From positions 3,658,001-3,722,000 of the forward strand of contig NZ_CP126247.1 in NCBI RefSeq assembly GCF_030142155.1: a DNA stretch of 64,000 nucleotides, read 5' to 3'. A model generated the notes under the pieces. The model saw nothing but the letters and a program-made list of their open reading frames with translations, did no database searches and was not told the origin of the DNA. Position numbers and translations under genes: made by a program. Positions 9,073 to 17,461 of the stretch are shown piece after piece; position 1 is the stretch's first letter; each line of letters starts with the position of its first letter. The stretch comes from Arthrobacter sp. zg-Y820 (lineage in GTDB: Bacteria; Actinomycetota; Actinomycetes; Actinomycetales; Micrococcaceae).

Positions 9073-10337
9073 AAATCTCAATGGTGTCCGAACACGCCAG
9101 TCCGCTGGCGGCCCTGGGCGGAGTGGATGCCGGCGGGCAGAACGTGCACGTTGCAGCGCTGTCGGTGGCGCTGGCCCGCCGCGGGCATTCCGTGCGCGTC
9201 TACACCCGCCGCGACGATCCCGTCCTGCCCGCGGTGGTTCCGGTGTGCAGCGGCCTGGACGTGGTGCACGTGGACGCCGGCCCCGCACGGGTGCTGCCCA
9301 AGGATGCCCTGCTGCCCTATATGCATGAGCTGGCCGACGGCATCGCGGCGGACTGGGGCGGGACTCCGCCGGACGTGGTGCACGCGCACTTCTGGATGTC
9401 CGGAGTGGCCGCACTGGAGGCCGCCCGCCGATTCGAGGCGCCGGGCTATCCCGTTCCGGTGGTGCAGACCTTCCATGCCCTGGGCACCGTGAAAAAACGG
9501 CATCAGGGCACCGAAGACACCAGCCCGCCGGAGCGCGCCTGGCTTGAGCCCTCCGTCGGACGCAGCGCCGACCGGGTGATTGCCACCTGTTCGGACGAGG
9601 TCTTCGAACTGAAGGCGATGGGCATCCCGGGCGGCCGGATCTCCGTGGCGCCCTGCGGCGTGGATCTGGAACTCTTTGGAGCCGGCGGGCCCGCGGAGCC
9701 GCGCGGCCGGCGCCGGCGGATTGCCGCCGTCGGCCGGCTGGTTCCGCGCAAGGGCGTGGATCTGGCGGTGCAGGCACTGGCGCTGCTGGCGGAGGACGGA
9801 ATCGACGACGTCGAACTTCTGATCGTGGGCGGCGCCTCCGACTCCGCCGGACTGGCATCCGATCCGGAGGCCCAGCGGCTGCTGGGCCTGGCCAGGGCCC
9901 TCGGCGTCGCGGACCGCGTACTGCTGCGCGGCCAGGTGCCGCGGGAACAAATGCCCGCGGTGCTGCGAAGTGCCGATGCCGTGGTCTGCGCCCCCTGGTA
10001 CGAGCCGTTCGGTATTGTTCCGCTGGAGGCCATGGCCTGCGGGGTTCCGGTGGTGGTATCGGCCGTCGGCGGGCTGATCGACACCGTGGTGCACGGAAAA
10101 ACCGGACTGCATGTGCCGCCCCGCGATGCCCCGGCCCTGGCCGCGGCGCTGGCCCAACTGCTGCGCAATCCCGAGTTGGGCCGCCGCCTCGGTGCTGCAG
10201 GCCGGCAGCGTGCCCGGGCGCGCTACTCCTGGGACCGGGTGGCCGCCGACACCGAAAAGGCCTACCAGGTAACCGCGGACGGCACGGCAGCGGCCCGGCA
10301 GGGCAGCCTGCAGCCGTTGGGGGGCAAGGCCCTGTGA
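9069..10337 (+). CDS. GT4-family glycosyltransferase
   Basis: A 422-residue GT-B retaining glycosyltransferase of the GT4 family. The N-lobe has the acceptor-side [14 protein letters not shown] loop, resembling sucrose-phosphate synthase and MshA-like enzymes, and VHAHFWMSG. The C-lobe contains [11 protein letters not shown] and the EX7E motif in [19 protein letters not shown]. The GTG start overlaps the previous stop by four bases. It is not the mycothiol enzyme: a bona fide mshA is present at 48.9-50.15 kb and carries the diagnostic [11 protein letters not shown] loop. Role in the heptose/glycan operon inferred from position. Confidence 0.85.
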   Translation: MKISMVSEHASPLAALGGVDAGGQNVHVAALSVALARRGHSVRVYTRRDDPVLPAVVPVCSGLDVVHVDAGPARVLPKDALLPYMHELADGIAADWGGTPPDVVHAHFWMSGVAALEAARRFEAPGYPVPVVQTFHALGTVKKRHQGTEDTSPPERAWLEPSVGRSADRVIATCSDEVFELKAMGIPGGRISVAPCGVDLELFGAGGPAEPRGRRRRIAAVGRLVPRKGVDLAVQALALLAEDGIDDVELLIVGGASDSAGLASDPEAQRLLGLARALGVADRVLLRGQVPREQMPAVLRSADAVVCAPWYEPFGIVPLEAMACGVPVVVSAVGGLIDTVVHGKTGLHVPPRDAPALAAALAQLLRNPELGRRLGAAGRQRARARYSWDRVAADTEKAYQVTADGTAAARQGSLQPLGGKAL

Positions 10338-10990
10338 AGCCCGAATCCGCAACCCCGGCCGCCGGCACACTGCTGGCCGACACCCTGCTGCCCGGCATCC
10401 AGACCGCCCACCGGGCCGTCCTGCAGCACCTGTCCGACCTGCGGCCGGCGGTCGCGTCGGTCGAAGCGCAGGCCCTGCGGCTCACCGGCTGGGGCGTGGA
10501 GCTCGCCGGCCGGCTGCTGGCCGGGCAGCGCCTGCTTGCCGCCGGCAACGGCGGGTCGGCGGCGGAGGCCCAGCACCTGACCGCGGAACTGGTGGGCAGG
10601 TTCGACGGCGAACGGCGGCCGTTCTCCGCCCTCGCCCTGCATGCCGAAACATCAGCCGTGACCGCGATCGCCAACGACTACGGCTTCGACCAGCTGTACG
10701 CCCGGCAGGTCCTGGCCCACGGCCGCCGCGGCGACGTGCTGATCCTGCTCTCCACCAGCGGCCGGAGCCCCAATCTGCTGCGCGCCGCCGAGGCTGCGCG
10801 GCACACCGGCATCACCACCTGGGCGCTGACCGGCCGCGGACCGAATCCGCTCAGCGAAGCCTGCGACGACTCAGTCAGCATCGAGGCCCGGGCCGCCAAC
10901 GCGCAGGAAGCCCATCTGATTGCCCTGCACGCCCTGTGCCGGGCCTTTGACGCCGAGGTTTCCCGCCGCGGCGGAGAGGAGCAGCCGTGA
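10334..10990 (+). CDS. gmhA: SIS-domain phosphoheptose isomerase (GmhA-like)
   Basis: A 218-residue single-SIS-domain protein predicted to convert sedoheptulose 7-phosphate into D-glycero-D-manno-heptose 7-phosphate, the first committed step to ADP-heptose. The family hallmarks [22 protein letters not shown] and [14 protein letters not shown], plus the helical [13 protein letters not shown] end, match GmhA. The GTG start overlaps the upstream glycosyltransferase stop by four bases, and its own stop overlaps the next start in the same way. DiaA-type SIS proteins are the nearest alternative, but the neighbouring gmhB and hldE make the isomerase role much more likely. Confidence 0.86.
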   Translation: MKPESATPAAGTLLADTLLPGIQTAHRAVLQHLSDLRPAVASVEAQALRLTGWGVELAGRLLAGQRLLAAGNGGSAAEAQHLTAELVGRFDGERRPFSALALHAETSAVTAIANDYGFDQLYARQVLAHGRRGDVLILLSTSGRSPNLLRAAEAARHTGITTWALTGRGPNPLSEACDDSVSIEARAANAQEAHLIALHALCRAFDAEVSRRGGEEQP

Positions 10991-12357
10991 GGATCGTAGT
11001 GGTTGGCGACGTCCTGCTGGACACCGACATCACCGGCAGCGCCCAGCGGTTGTCCCCCGACGCGCCGGTTCCGGTGGTGGACGTGGACAGCATCCGCAAG
11101 CGCGCCGGCGGAGCGGGCCTGGTGGCCCGGCTCCTGGCCCGCGACGGCCATGCCGTGCGCCTTGTCACTGCCCTGTCCGACGACGGCGCCGCCGCTGACC
11201 TGCGCGCCGCCCTCAGCGGCGTCGACGTCGTTGCCGGAGCTTCCGGGGCACCCACTCCGGTCAAGACCCGCATCCGCGCCGGAGCCCAGGCGGTGGTGCG
11301 TTTCGACGAGGCCTGCGGACCGCCGCCGGCGCCAGGCGTCACGGACGAGATGCTCTCGGTGCTGTTCGCCGCCGACGCGGTGGTCGTGGCTGATTACGGG
11401 CGCGGGCTGACCGCTGATCCCCGCCTGCGCGACGTCTTGGAGACCGTGGCGGCACGGGCGCCGGTGGTCTGGGACCCGCATCCGGCCGGCAGCGACCCGG
11501 TGCCCGGCGTGGCCGCCGTGACACCGAACCTGCCCGAAGCCCTGCGCAGCGCCGGCGGAACCGGCAGCGGAACCGGGGGCATTCCTGCGGCCCTGCACGC
11601 CGCCGAGCAGCTGCTGGACAGGTGGCAGAGCCGAGCCGTGGTGGTGACCCTCGGCGCCCTGGGAGCCCTGGTGCTGCCCGCCGCCGGCCTGCCGCAGGTG
11701 ATTCCGGCGCCGGAGGTGTACGCCGGGGACACCTGCGGGGCAGGAGACCGGTTCTCCGCCACCCTGATCCTGGCCCTAGCCCGGGGAACGGCGCTGGAAC
11801 CGGCCGCGGAACAGGCGGTGCAGGCCGCCGCCGGGTTCCTGGCCGCCGGCGGCGTGGCCGCCCTGCAGCGGGAAAAAGGGCCGGCCCAGCTGCGCAGCAG
11901 CAGCCTGGATGCCCTGGCTGCCGCCAAGGCGGTGCAGGAACGCGGCGGAACGGTGGTTGCCACCGGCGGCTGCTTCGACCTGCTCCATGCCGGTCACGCC
12001 AGGACCCTGTCAGCGGCCCGCCGACTGGGCGACTGCCTGATCGTGGTCCTGAATTCCGACAGCTCGGTCCGCCGGCTCAAAGGTGAGCAGCGCCCGATCA
12101 TCGGCCAGGAGGACCGCACCGAGCTGCTGCTGTCCCTGGGCTGCGTGGACGGGGTGCTGGTGTTTGAGGAAGACACCCCGGAAGCGGCACTGGACCGGCT
12201 GCGGCCGGATATCTGGGTCAAGGGCGGAGACTACCGCGAGGACCAACTGCCCGAAGCCCGGCTGATCAAGGCGTGGGGCGGCGAAACCGTGACCGTGCCG
12301 TATCACCCGGCCCGCTCCACCACAGCCCTGGCCTCGGCCCTGGCCAGGGTCGGCTAA
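10987..12357 (+). CDS. hldE: HldE-type heptose 7-phosphate kinase / heptose 1-phosphate adenylyltransferase (copy 1)
   Basis: Bifunctional 456-residue protein. The N-terminal ribokinase (PfkB) domain, about residues 1-310, ends in the ATP/anion-hole motif DTCGAGDRFSA. The C-terminal nucleotidyltransferase domain starts near residue 322 with TGGCFDLLHAGHA (HXGH at 334-337), followed by IWVKGGDY. Together they would phosphorylate heptose 7-phosphate at C1 and, after GmhB, adenylate it to ADP-heptose. The GTG start overlaps the gmhA stop. The kinase substrate loop reads AGGAGLVARL instead of the GGAANVA form usual in HldE (present in copy 2), which may mean a different substrate preference. Second copy at 14686-16296. 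Confidence 0.87.
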   Translation: MRIVVVGDVLLDTDITGSAQRLSPDAPVPVVDVDSIRKRAGGAGLVARLLARDGHAVRLVTALSDDGAAADLRAALSGVDVVAGASGAPTPVKTRIRAGAQAVVRFDEACGPPPAPGVTDEMLSVLFAADAVVVADYGRGLTADPRLRDVLETVAARAPVVWDPHPAGSDPVPGVAAVTPNLPEALRSAGGTGSGTGGIPAALHAAEQLLDRWQSRAVVVTLGALGALVLPAAGLPQVIPAPEVYAGDTCGAGDRFSATLILALARGTALEPAAEQAVQAAAGFLAAGGVAALQREKGPAQLRSSSLDALAAAKAVQERGGTVVATGGCFDLLHAGHARTLSAARRLGDCLIVVLNSDSSVRRLKGEQRPIIGQEDRTELLLSLGCVDGVLVFEEDTPEAALDRLRPDIWVKGGDYREDQLPEARLIKAWGGETVTVPYHPARSTTALASALARVG

Positions 12358-12424
12358 AGCGCATCTCATTCGGTTTGATCCCGGCACATTTGAAGCGCGG
12401 GACCCATGATGAAAGGAAAAACGC

Positions 12425-13126
12425 ATGTCACTGCAACTCTCCAACCCCGGACGGGTGCTCGTTACCGGCGGCGGGTCAGGCCTGGGCGCCGCCGTAGTGC
12501 AGGCCGTGACCGCGGCCGGCGGAACCGCCGTCGTCCTCGACCGGGACATCAGCACGGTGGGCGCGGCAAAGGCCATCGAGGTGGACGTCGCGGACCGGGC
12601 CGCCGTTGAGGCCGCCGTCCGGGACGCTGCGGAATCCCTCGGCGGCCTGGATGCGGTGGTGACCGCCGCCGGCATCGACCGCTGCGGACGCCTCGAGGAT
12701 GTTGCCGCCGAGGAATGGGAGAAGGTCATCGGCGTGAACCTGCTCGGCACCGTCTCGGTGGTCCGCGCCGCGCTTCCCTATCTGCTGGAAAGCCACGGCC
12801 GAGCCGTCACGGTGGCCTCCAGCCTGGGGATCAAAGCCGTCTCGGACGCCACGGCGTACTGCGCCTCGAAGTTCGCCGTGGTGGGTTTCAGCCGCGCGCT
12901 GGCCGCAGAAACCCGGGGCCGGATGGGTGTGACCACCATGATCCCCTCCGGCATGAAAACCTCCTTCTTCGACGACCGCACGGAGCAGTACAAGCCGCAG
13001 GACGATTCCCGGCTCAATGATCCGCTGCGCGTGGCCGAGGCGATCCTCTTCGCCCTGCACCAGCCGCGCGGATGCGAAATCCGGGAAATGGTCATCTGCC
13101 ACGAGGAGGAGGACTCCTGGCCCTGA
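12425..13126 (+). CDS. Short-chain dehydrogenase/reductase
   Basis: Classical SDR of 233 residues. The Rossmann cofactor loop TGGGSGLG lies at the N-terminus, the catalytic Ser is in VASSLG, and the YCASK pair provides Tyr and Lys. The start is supported by AAAGGAAAAA upstream. It is 67 bases downstream of hldE on the same strand, so it probably belongs to the operon. The locus lacks a recognisable HldD epimerase (an extended SDR of about 310 residues); this protein is much shorter and of the classical type, so it is not HldD by sequence, although a role in modifying the heptose or another sugar is possible. Substrate unknown. Confidence 0.85.
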   Translation: MSLQLSNPGRVLVTGGGSGLGAAVVQAVTAAGGTAVVLDRDISTVGAAKAIEVDVADRAAVEAAVRDAAESLGGLDAVVTAAGIDRCGRLEDVAAEEWEKVIGVNLLGTVSVVRAALPYLLESHGRAVTVASSLGIKAVSDATAYCASKFAVVGFSRALAAETRGRMGVTTMIPSGMKTSFFDDRTEQYKPQDDSRLNDPLRVAEAILFALHQPRGCEIREMVICHEEEDSWP

Positions 13127-13152
13127 CCGCCGGCCCGGCCTAGGTGCAACTC

Positions 13153-14349
13153 CTAGGCCGGCGGTGCCGTCCGCAGCTCGGCCACGTCGGCGTACACCGC
13201 CGCCGCGTCCACCGCGGCCACGAAGGAATCGTCGTGGGCGCAGCGTTCGGCGGTCCAGCCGACCTGGGTGACGTTGATCCCGCAGACCGGACAGGCGGAC
13301 ACCCAGGACATGTGCACCCGGTGCCGGGTGCGGCCCATGGCGCCGGCATTGATCACGTTTCCGAACCAGTAGATGCCCACCGTGGGGGTGCCAACGGCCT
13401 GCGCCAGGTGGCGGGGGCCGCTGTCGTTGCCGACCATCACGGTGCTGGCCTTCAGCAGGGCCGCCAGGGTGCCGATGTCCAGTTGTCCGGCCACGGAGGC
13501 GACGTCGGTTTCCGGCCCGGATTCGGCCAGGCTCAGCGCGACGATCTGCTCGGCGAGGCGCCGGTCGCCGTCGTCGTCCCCCACCACCAGGACCCGGCAG
13601 CCGTCGGCGGCCGCACGCACCGCAACCGCGGCGAAGGCCGACGCCGGCCAGCGGCGCCGCGGATCGGTCGCCCCGGGATGGAGGGTGACCAGGTCCCGGC
13701 CGGGCGCCAGGTACGCCTCGGCTTTCTCCTCCTCCACCGGAAGGACTTCCAGCTGCGGCTCCAGCGTGAGCGGAACGGCCCCCGCCAGGCCCGCCACCTC
13801 CAGCGCCCGCAGCACCTCATGCTGGTAGTAGATGTAGGGAATGGTGCGTTCCAGGGGTGCGGCGTCGGGCGTCCGGGTGCCAACCGTGTGCGCGGCGCCG
13901 AGCTGAAGCAGGAACGGATTGGAGTTGCGGCCGCCGCCGTGGACCTGCACGGCCAGATCGAAGCTGCGGGCCCGCATGGCGGCGTGGAACGCGGCCGCCG
14001 CCGCCGGATCGTCGGGGCCGGGTCGTATCCCCGATGCAAAGGGCAGCACTTCCACGCGGTGCACCGGACCGGGCCGGCCCGCCAACAGCGCCGCGTGCAG
14101 TGGCGCCCCCAGGAGGGTGATCTCGGCGTCCGGATACGCGGCGGCGAGGGCCTCGATGGCGGGCAGGGCAAACATCAGGTCCCCCAGGCCGCCGCCGCGC
14201 AGAACAGCGATCCGGGACACCCCCGGGAACGGCGCCAGGACCGGCCCCACCCCGCGCCGCAGGGCCGGCGCCGCCTCCCTTGCCTGCGCTGCCTCCCCTG
14301 CCTGCCCCGGATCGCCTGCCTGCCCGCCGATGTTCCCTGCTGCTGCCAT
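13153..14349 (-). CDS. Glycosyltransferase family 9 (heptosyltransferase-like)
   Basis: Third family-9 transferase, 398 residues. RIAVLRGGGLGDLMFALPAIEAL marks the N-lobe and VTLHPGATDPRRRWP plus GNDSGPRHLAQAVGTP the C-lobe. The C-terminus carries an extra Cys-containing segment (VSACPVCGINVT...ERC). The start at 14349 is preceded by GGAAGGAAAGAG; the frame is open for another 108 codons upstream without a good site. The first 45 residues are Ala/Gly/Gln-rich with the repeat QAGEAAQARE and are likely disordered. It is transcribed away from the second hldE. The probable donor is an ADP-heptose (inference). Confidence 0.83.
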   Translation of the reverse strand: MAAAGNIGGQAGDPGQAGEAAQAREAAPALRRGVGPVLAPFPGVSRIAVLRGGGLGDLMFALPAIEALAAAYPDAEITLLGAPLHAALLAGRPGPVHRVEVLPFASGIRPGPDDPAAAAAFHAAMRARSFDLAVQVHGGGRNSNPFLLQLGAAHTVGTRTPDAAPLERTIPYIYYQHEVLRALEVAGLAGAVPLTLEPQLEVLPVEEEKAEAYLAPGRDLVTLHPGATDPRRRWPASAFAAVAVRAAADGCRVLVVGDDDGDRRLAEQIVALSLAESGPETDVASVAGQLDIGTLAALLKASTVMVGNDSGPRHLAQAVGTPTVGIYWFGNVINAGAMGRTRHRVHMSWVSACPVCGINVTQVGWTAERCAHDDSFVAAVDAAAVYADVAELRTAPPA

Positions 14350-14524
14350 GAACTCTTTCCTTCCGGACCGCTCCGAAGCCGCACCGCCCGGGTCGCCGCG
14401 GGGGCTGCACCGCTGCCGGCGCGGGCCGCCGCACGCGTCGGCGGATGTTTGCTGGCCCCACCCTAGGGCCTGGGGGCGCCGATCCCAACCGTTGCGGACG
14501 CAGAAAATCTTCCGCTGCCAAACC

Positions 14525-14549
14525 GTGTAAACCGGCGCCAAACGGGTAG
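14525..14549 (+). promoter_or_regulatory. Possible SigB/SigF-type promoter upstream of the leader peptide and second hldE
   Basis: GTGT at 14525-14528 and GGGTAG at 14544-14549 are 15 bases apart. This resembles the GTTT-N15-17-GGGTA pattern of actinobacterial SigF promoters, with one mismatch in each element. The start of the downstream leader peptide is 41 bases away. A weak, pattern-based call. Confidence 0.3.
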
Positions 14550-14590
14550 GAAACCTAGACACGAGTTGCCACTCGATTCCGAGGAGTTCC

Positions 14591-14689
14591 ATGTCAGCCA
14601 GCGCCGCTTCCGCCTCCGCCTCCGCTGCCGCCGGCTCCCCCATGGGCTCCCCCATGGGCTCCCCCGCCGGCATTCCGGGGGCGGCGTGA
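14591..14689 (+). CDS. 32-residue Ala/Ser-rich leader peptide translationally coupled to hldE
   Basis: A 32-codon reading frame with a strong ribosome-binding site (GAGGAG at 14581-14586, four bases before the ATG). It encodes an Ala/Ser-rich start followed by three SPMG/SPAG repeats from a 12-base direct repeat (ATGGGCTCCCCC). Its stop overlaps the GTG of the downstream hldE as GTGA, the same coupling used throughout the neighbouring operon. The peptide has no recognisable domain or cysteine. It may serve to deliver ribosomes to a weak hldE start or act as a regulatory upstream frame. Supported by site quality and coupling, not by homology. Confidence 0.5.
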   Translation: MSASAASASASAAAGSPMGSPMGSPAGIPGAA

Positions 14690-16296
14690 ACACCGTGGCG
14701 GACCTGAGCGGGCTGCGCAGTTTGACCCCCTGGCTGCCCGCCCGGCTGGCAGCTGCGGCGCCGCGGATTGCCGTCATCGGGGACGTCATGCTGGACGGCT
14801 GGTGGTCAGGCACGACTGACCGGTTCTGCCGCGAAGCGCCGGCGCCCGTGGTCGACATCGCCCGCCGGGACTATTTCCCGGGCGGTGCCGCCAACACCGC
14901 AATGAATCTTCAGGCCCTGGGAGCCCGGGTCCGGCTGGCGGGGCTGGCGGGTGAGGACGACGCCGGCCGGCGGCTGCGCGTCCTGCTGGGGGCGGCAGGC
15001 GTGGACCAGCAGCAGTTGCTCGCCCATCCCGCCGCCCGGACGGCCACGAAATTCCGCGTCCTGGCCGGCGAGCAGGTGATGCTGCGGATGGACGACGGCG
15101 GCAGCCCGGTTCCGGCCGAGGCTGAGGAGCAGCTGGCCGCCTCGCTGGATGCGTGGCTCAGGGACGCGGACGCCGTGGTGGTGTGCGACTACGGCTCCGG
15201 GCTGCTGCACGGCCGGGTGCGCGACGCACTGATTGCTTCCCGCGGCAGCAGGCTCACCGTGGTTGATGCCCACGATCCGGGACTGTGGGCCGGACTGGCC
15301 GCCGACCTCGTCACCCCCAATTCGCAGGAAGCGGCACGCCTGCTGGGCGTCAGGCTGCGGCCGGGGACGGACCGCGCCGGGCAGATCGGCGGACTGGGCC
15401 CGGACCTGCTGCGCGCTTCGGGTGCCGCCTCCGCCGTCGTCACCCTGGACCGGGAAGGCACCGTACTGTTGACCGCCGACGGCGCAATGCACCGGACCTG
15501 GGCCCGCCCTGCCGCCGAGAAGCGGGCCTCCGGCGCCGGAGACACCTTCGTGGCGTGCCTGACCCTCGCCCGGGCCGCCGGGCTGCCGCTGAGCACGGCG
15601 GCGGACCTGGCGCAGAACGCCGCCGACGTCGTCGTTCAACGGGCCGGTACCTCCGTCTGCACGGCAGCGGATCTGGAGCTGCACCTGACGGCGCTGGCCG
15701 ACACGGCGCTGTCGCCCGGGGACCTGGCGGCACGCGTGGCCGCCGACCGGGCCGCGGGGAAGCGGATAGTGCTCACCAACGGGTGCTTCGATGTGCTGCA
15801 CCGCGGTCATACCCGCTATCTCCAGCAGGCGAAGGCGCTTGGCGACATCCTGGTGGTGGCGCTCAACGGCGATGCCTCGGTGACCCGCCTCAAGGGTCCG
15901 GGCCGGCCGATCAATCCCGTGCATGACCGCGCCGGGGTGATTGCGGCCCTGAGCTGTGTTGACTACGTGACCATCTTCGACACCGACACGCCAATACCGC
16001 TGATCGAGGCGCTGCGGCCGGACGTCTACGCGAAGGGCGGGGATTACTCCCCCGAGATGCTGCAGGAAACCCGGGTGGTTCGGGCCTGCGGCGGGCAGGT
16101 GCGGATTCTGGACTATGTCGCGGACCATTCCACCACCGCCGTCGTGGAGCGGATCCAGGCCGCATCGCTGCGGCCGGGGCCGGCGGAGGGCCGGCAGGCG
16201 GAGGGCCGGCAGGCGGAGGGCCGGCGGGAGGACGGCCGGCAGGCTGACGACCGGCAGCCGGCCGGGTCCGGGCCGGAGGATGAGGCCGGGGCGTGA
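14686..16296 (+). CDS. hldE: HldE-type heptose 7-phosphate kinase / heptose 1-phosphate adenylyltransferase (copy 2)
   Basis: Bifunctional 536-residue protein and the more canonical of the two HldE copies. The kinase domain shows IGDVMLDGWWSGTTDRF, the substrate loop FPGGAANTAMNLQALG and ASGAGDTFVA. The adenylyltransferase domain begins near residue 358 with TNGCFDVLHRGHTRYL (HXGH at 372-375) and VYAKGGDY. It is longer than the usual 475 residues because of a C-terminal tail with three tandem AEGRQ-like repeats. The GTG start is taken because it overlaps the stop of a 32-codon leader frame with a strong ribosome-binding site; a TTG at 14566 is unlikely. It forms ADP-heptose in parallel with copy 1. 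Confidence 0.88.
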   Translation: MNTVADLSGLRSLTPWLPARLAAAAPRIAVIGDVMLDGWWSGTTDRFCREAPAPVVDIARRDYFPGGAANTAMNLQALGARVRLAGLAGEDDAGRRLRVLLGAAGVDQQQLLAHPAARTATKFRVLAGEQVMLRMDDGGSPVPAEAEEQLAASLDAWLRDADAVVVCDYGSGLLHGRVRDALIASRGSRLTVVDAHDPGLWAGLAADLVTPNSQEAARLLGVRLRPGTDRAGQIGGLGPDLLRASGAASAVVTLDREGTVLLTADGAMHRTWARPAAEKRASGAGDTFVACLTLARAAGLPLSTAADLAQNAADVVVQRAGTSVCTAADLELHLTALADTALSPGDLAARVAADRAAGKRIVLTNGCFDVLHRGHTRYLQQAKALGDILVVALNGDASVTRLKGPGRPINPVHDRAGVIAALSCVDYVTIFDTDTPIPLIEALRPDVYAKGGDYSPEMLQETRVVRACGGQVRILDYVADHSTTAVVERIQAASLRPGPAEGRQAEGRQAEGRREDGRQADDRQPAGSGPEDEAGA

Positions 16297-16324
16297 AGCC
16301 GCTGCTGCTCCGCGGAGCGGGCGG

Positions 16325-16747
16325 CTAGGCTGTCGGGTCGGTGGGGCGGCCGCCGTCGGCCGCATCGGGGGCGGCCGCGTTCGCGGCCGGTCCGCCCGCC
16401 GCCGGCGCGGGGCCGGCACCGCCGCGGTTGGCGCCGCGGCCCTGGCCGCCGACGCTGCCTGCGCCGCCGGGAATCTTCGCCGAGCTGCGGTTGACGCCGG
16501 AGCCCTCGCTGAGGTGGTCCGGGTTGGGCTTTTCCGTCATCAGCAGCAGCGAGCAGATCAGCAGCGAGGCGATGAAGGCAATGCCGGCAGCAATGAAGGC
16601 GAGATCCAACCGCAGTTCCTTGTCAACGCCGCCGGTGGCGAAGATCATGGTGGCGACGCCCGCAACCACGGCCAGCACGGCCGAAAAAATGAGCGGGGCC
16701 TTCACGGAGTTCCGCTTCTGCGGCCCACCGGATGAGCTGTTCGCCAC
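16325..16747 (-). CDS. Small two-helix membrane protein, Gly/Ala/Pro-rich tail
   Basis: A 140-residue protein of unknown function. After a polar, Ser-rich N-terminus, two membrane helices (about residues 20-40 and 52-74) precede a Gly/Ala/Pro-rich, probably disordered C-terminal half. The GTG at 16747 is chosen because AGGAGG lies upstream at the right distance; an in-frame ATG ten codons earlier has no site. The gene converges on the second hldE with a 28-base gap. Similar small membrane proteins are common in Micrococcaceae, but I recognise no named family. Confidence 0.65.
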   Translation of the reverse strand: MANSSSGGPQKRNSVKAPLIFSAVLAVVAGVATMIFATGGVDKELRLDLAFIAAGIAFIASLLICSLLLMTEKPNPDHLSEGSGVNRSSAKIPGGAGSVGGQGRGANRGGAGPAPAAGGPAANAAAPDAADGGRPTDPTA

Positions 16748-16778
16748 TGTTTTTCCTCCTGCTGTTGATGAGTGCACC

Positions 16779-16799
16779 GGTTCTACAGTAGGTAGAACC
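16779..16799. repeat. Perfect inverted repeat GGTTCTAC-N5-GTAGAACC
   Basis: Eight-base arms around a five-base spacer, located 32 bases upstream of the small membrane protein start on the minus strand and just after the stop of the next gene. It could be an operator for a dimeric regulator or the terminator stem of the upstream gene; there is no U-tract. Confidence 0.45.
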
Positions 16800-16813
16800 C
16801 GGAGTTGTTCAGT

Positions 16814-17404
16814 TTACGGGTTTTCCCGGCCTGCCGCTGCCGGATGTGACCGGCCCTGCGACCGGGCGTCCCAGCGGGCTCCCAGTCCGGAGGTGGCCAG
16901 GACAACCGCGAGGATGATCGCAGACCCGCCGGAAACTCCCAGCATGGCGTGCGAGCCCAGGTCCATGGCCAGAACCGCGACCAGGATGGCTGCCGTTCCT
17001 AGGCTCACCACGCCCGTGATCAGCCAGTCGCGCGCCGGCAGGAACGCTCCGCGGGCCTTGGCCCAGAGGTAGAGTTCCACGGCGCCGCCGATCAGCAGCG
17101 CTGCACCTGCCGCCGCGCAGAAGGCCTCCACGGATCGGAGCGCGAGGACGGCGAGGCCGGCCACGGCGTACACCGCTGCCTCAAGCAGCTGCAGGCTGCG
17201 GACCTGCGCCAGCCCCTGCCCGCCGGCCAGGCTGGACACCCGCCAGACTGTGACGGCGGTGAGCAGGAGGTACAGTCCGCCGGCGATCGACAGCACGTTC
17301 ACTCCCGGGGACTGCCAGAAGACGGTCAGAATCCCGAAGGCAGCCGCCGTGACGGAACGCAGGAGGATGGGTACCCACGGGGTGCCGTGGTTCGAATCTC
17401 CCAC
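16814..17404 (-). CDS. Multi-pass membrane protein (DUF308/HdeD-like topology)
   Basis: A 196-residue integral membrane protein with about six hydrophobic helices, separated by short Arg-rich loops, in a pattern like the DUF308/HdeD group. No catalytic residues are visible. The GTG start at 17404 is favoured because GGAGG sits seven bases upstream; an ATG at 17437 would add 11 residues but lacks a site. It follows the MATE gene on the same strand within about 60 bases and could be co-transcribed. Family resemblance is by helix pattern only. Confidence 0.6.
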   Translation of the reverse strand: MGDSNHGTPWVPILLRSVTAAAFGILTVFWQSPGVNVLSIAGGLYLLLTAVTVWRVSSLAGGQGLAQVRSLQLLEAAVYAVAGLAVLALRSVEAFCAAAGAALLIGGAVELYLWAKARGAFLPARDWLITGVVSLGTAAILVAVLAMDLGSHAMLGVSGGSAIILAVVLATSGLGARWDARSQGRSHPAAAGRENP

Positions 17405-17461
17405 TGCTGAGCCTCCGCTTTCGTCATAACGAATCATCTGGCCGGTTGGCCACCCACCAGC

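Noticed and set aside
17380..17405. tRNA-like T-arm string GGTTCGAATCTCC
   Set aside because: It lies in or next to the 5' end of a membrane-protein gene on the minus strand. No acceptor, anticodon or D-arm pairing can be found around it.
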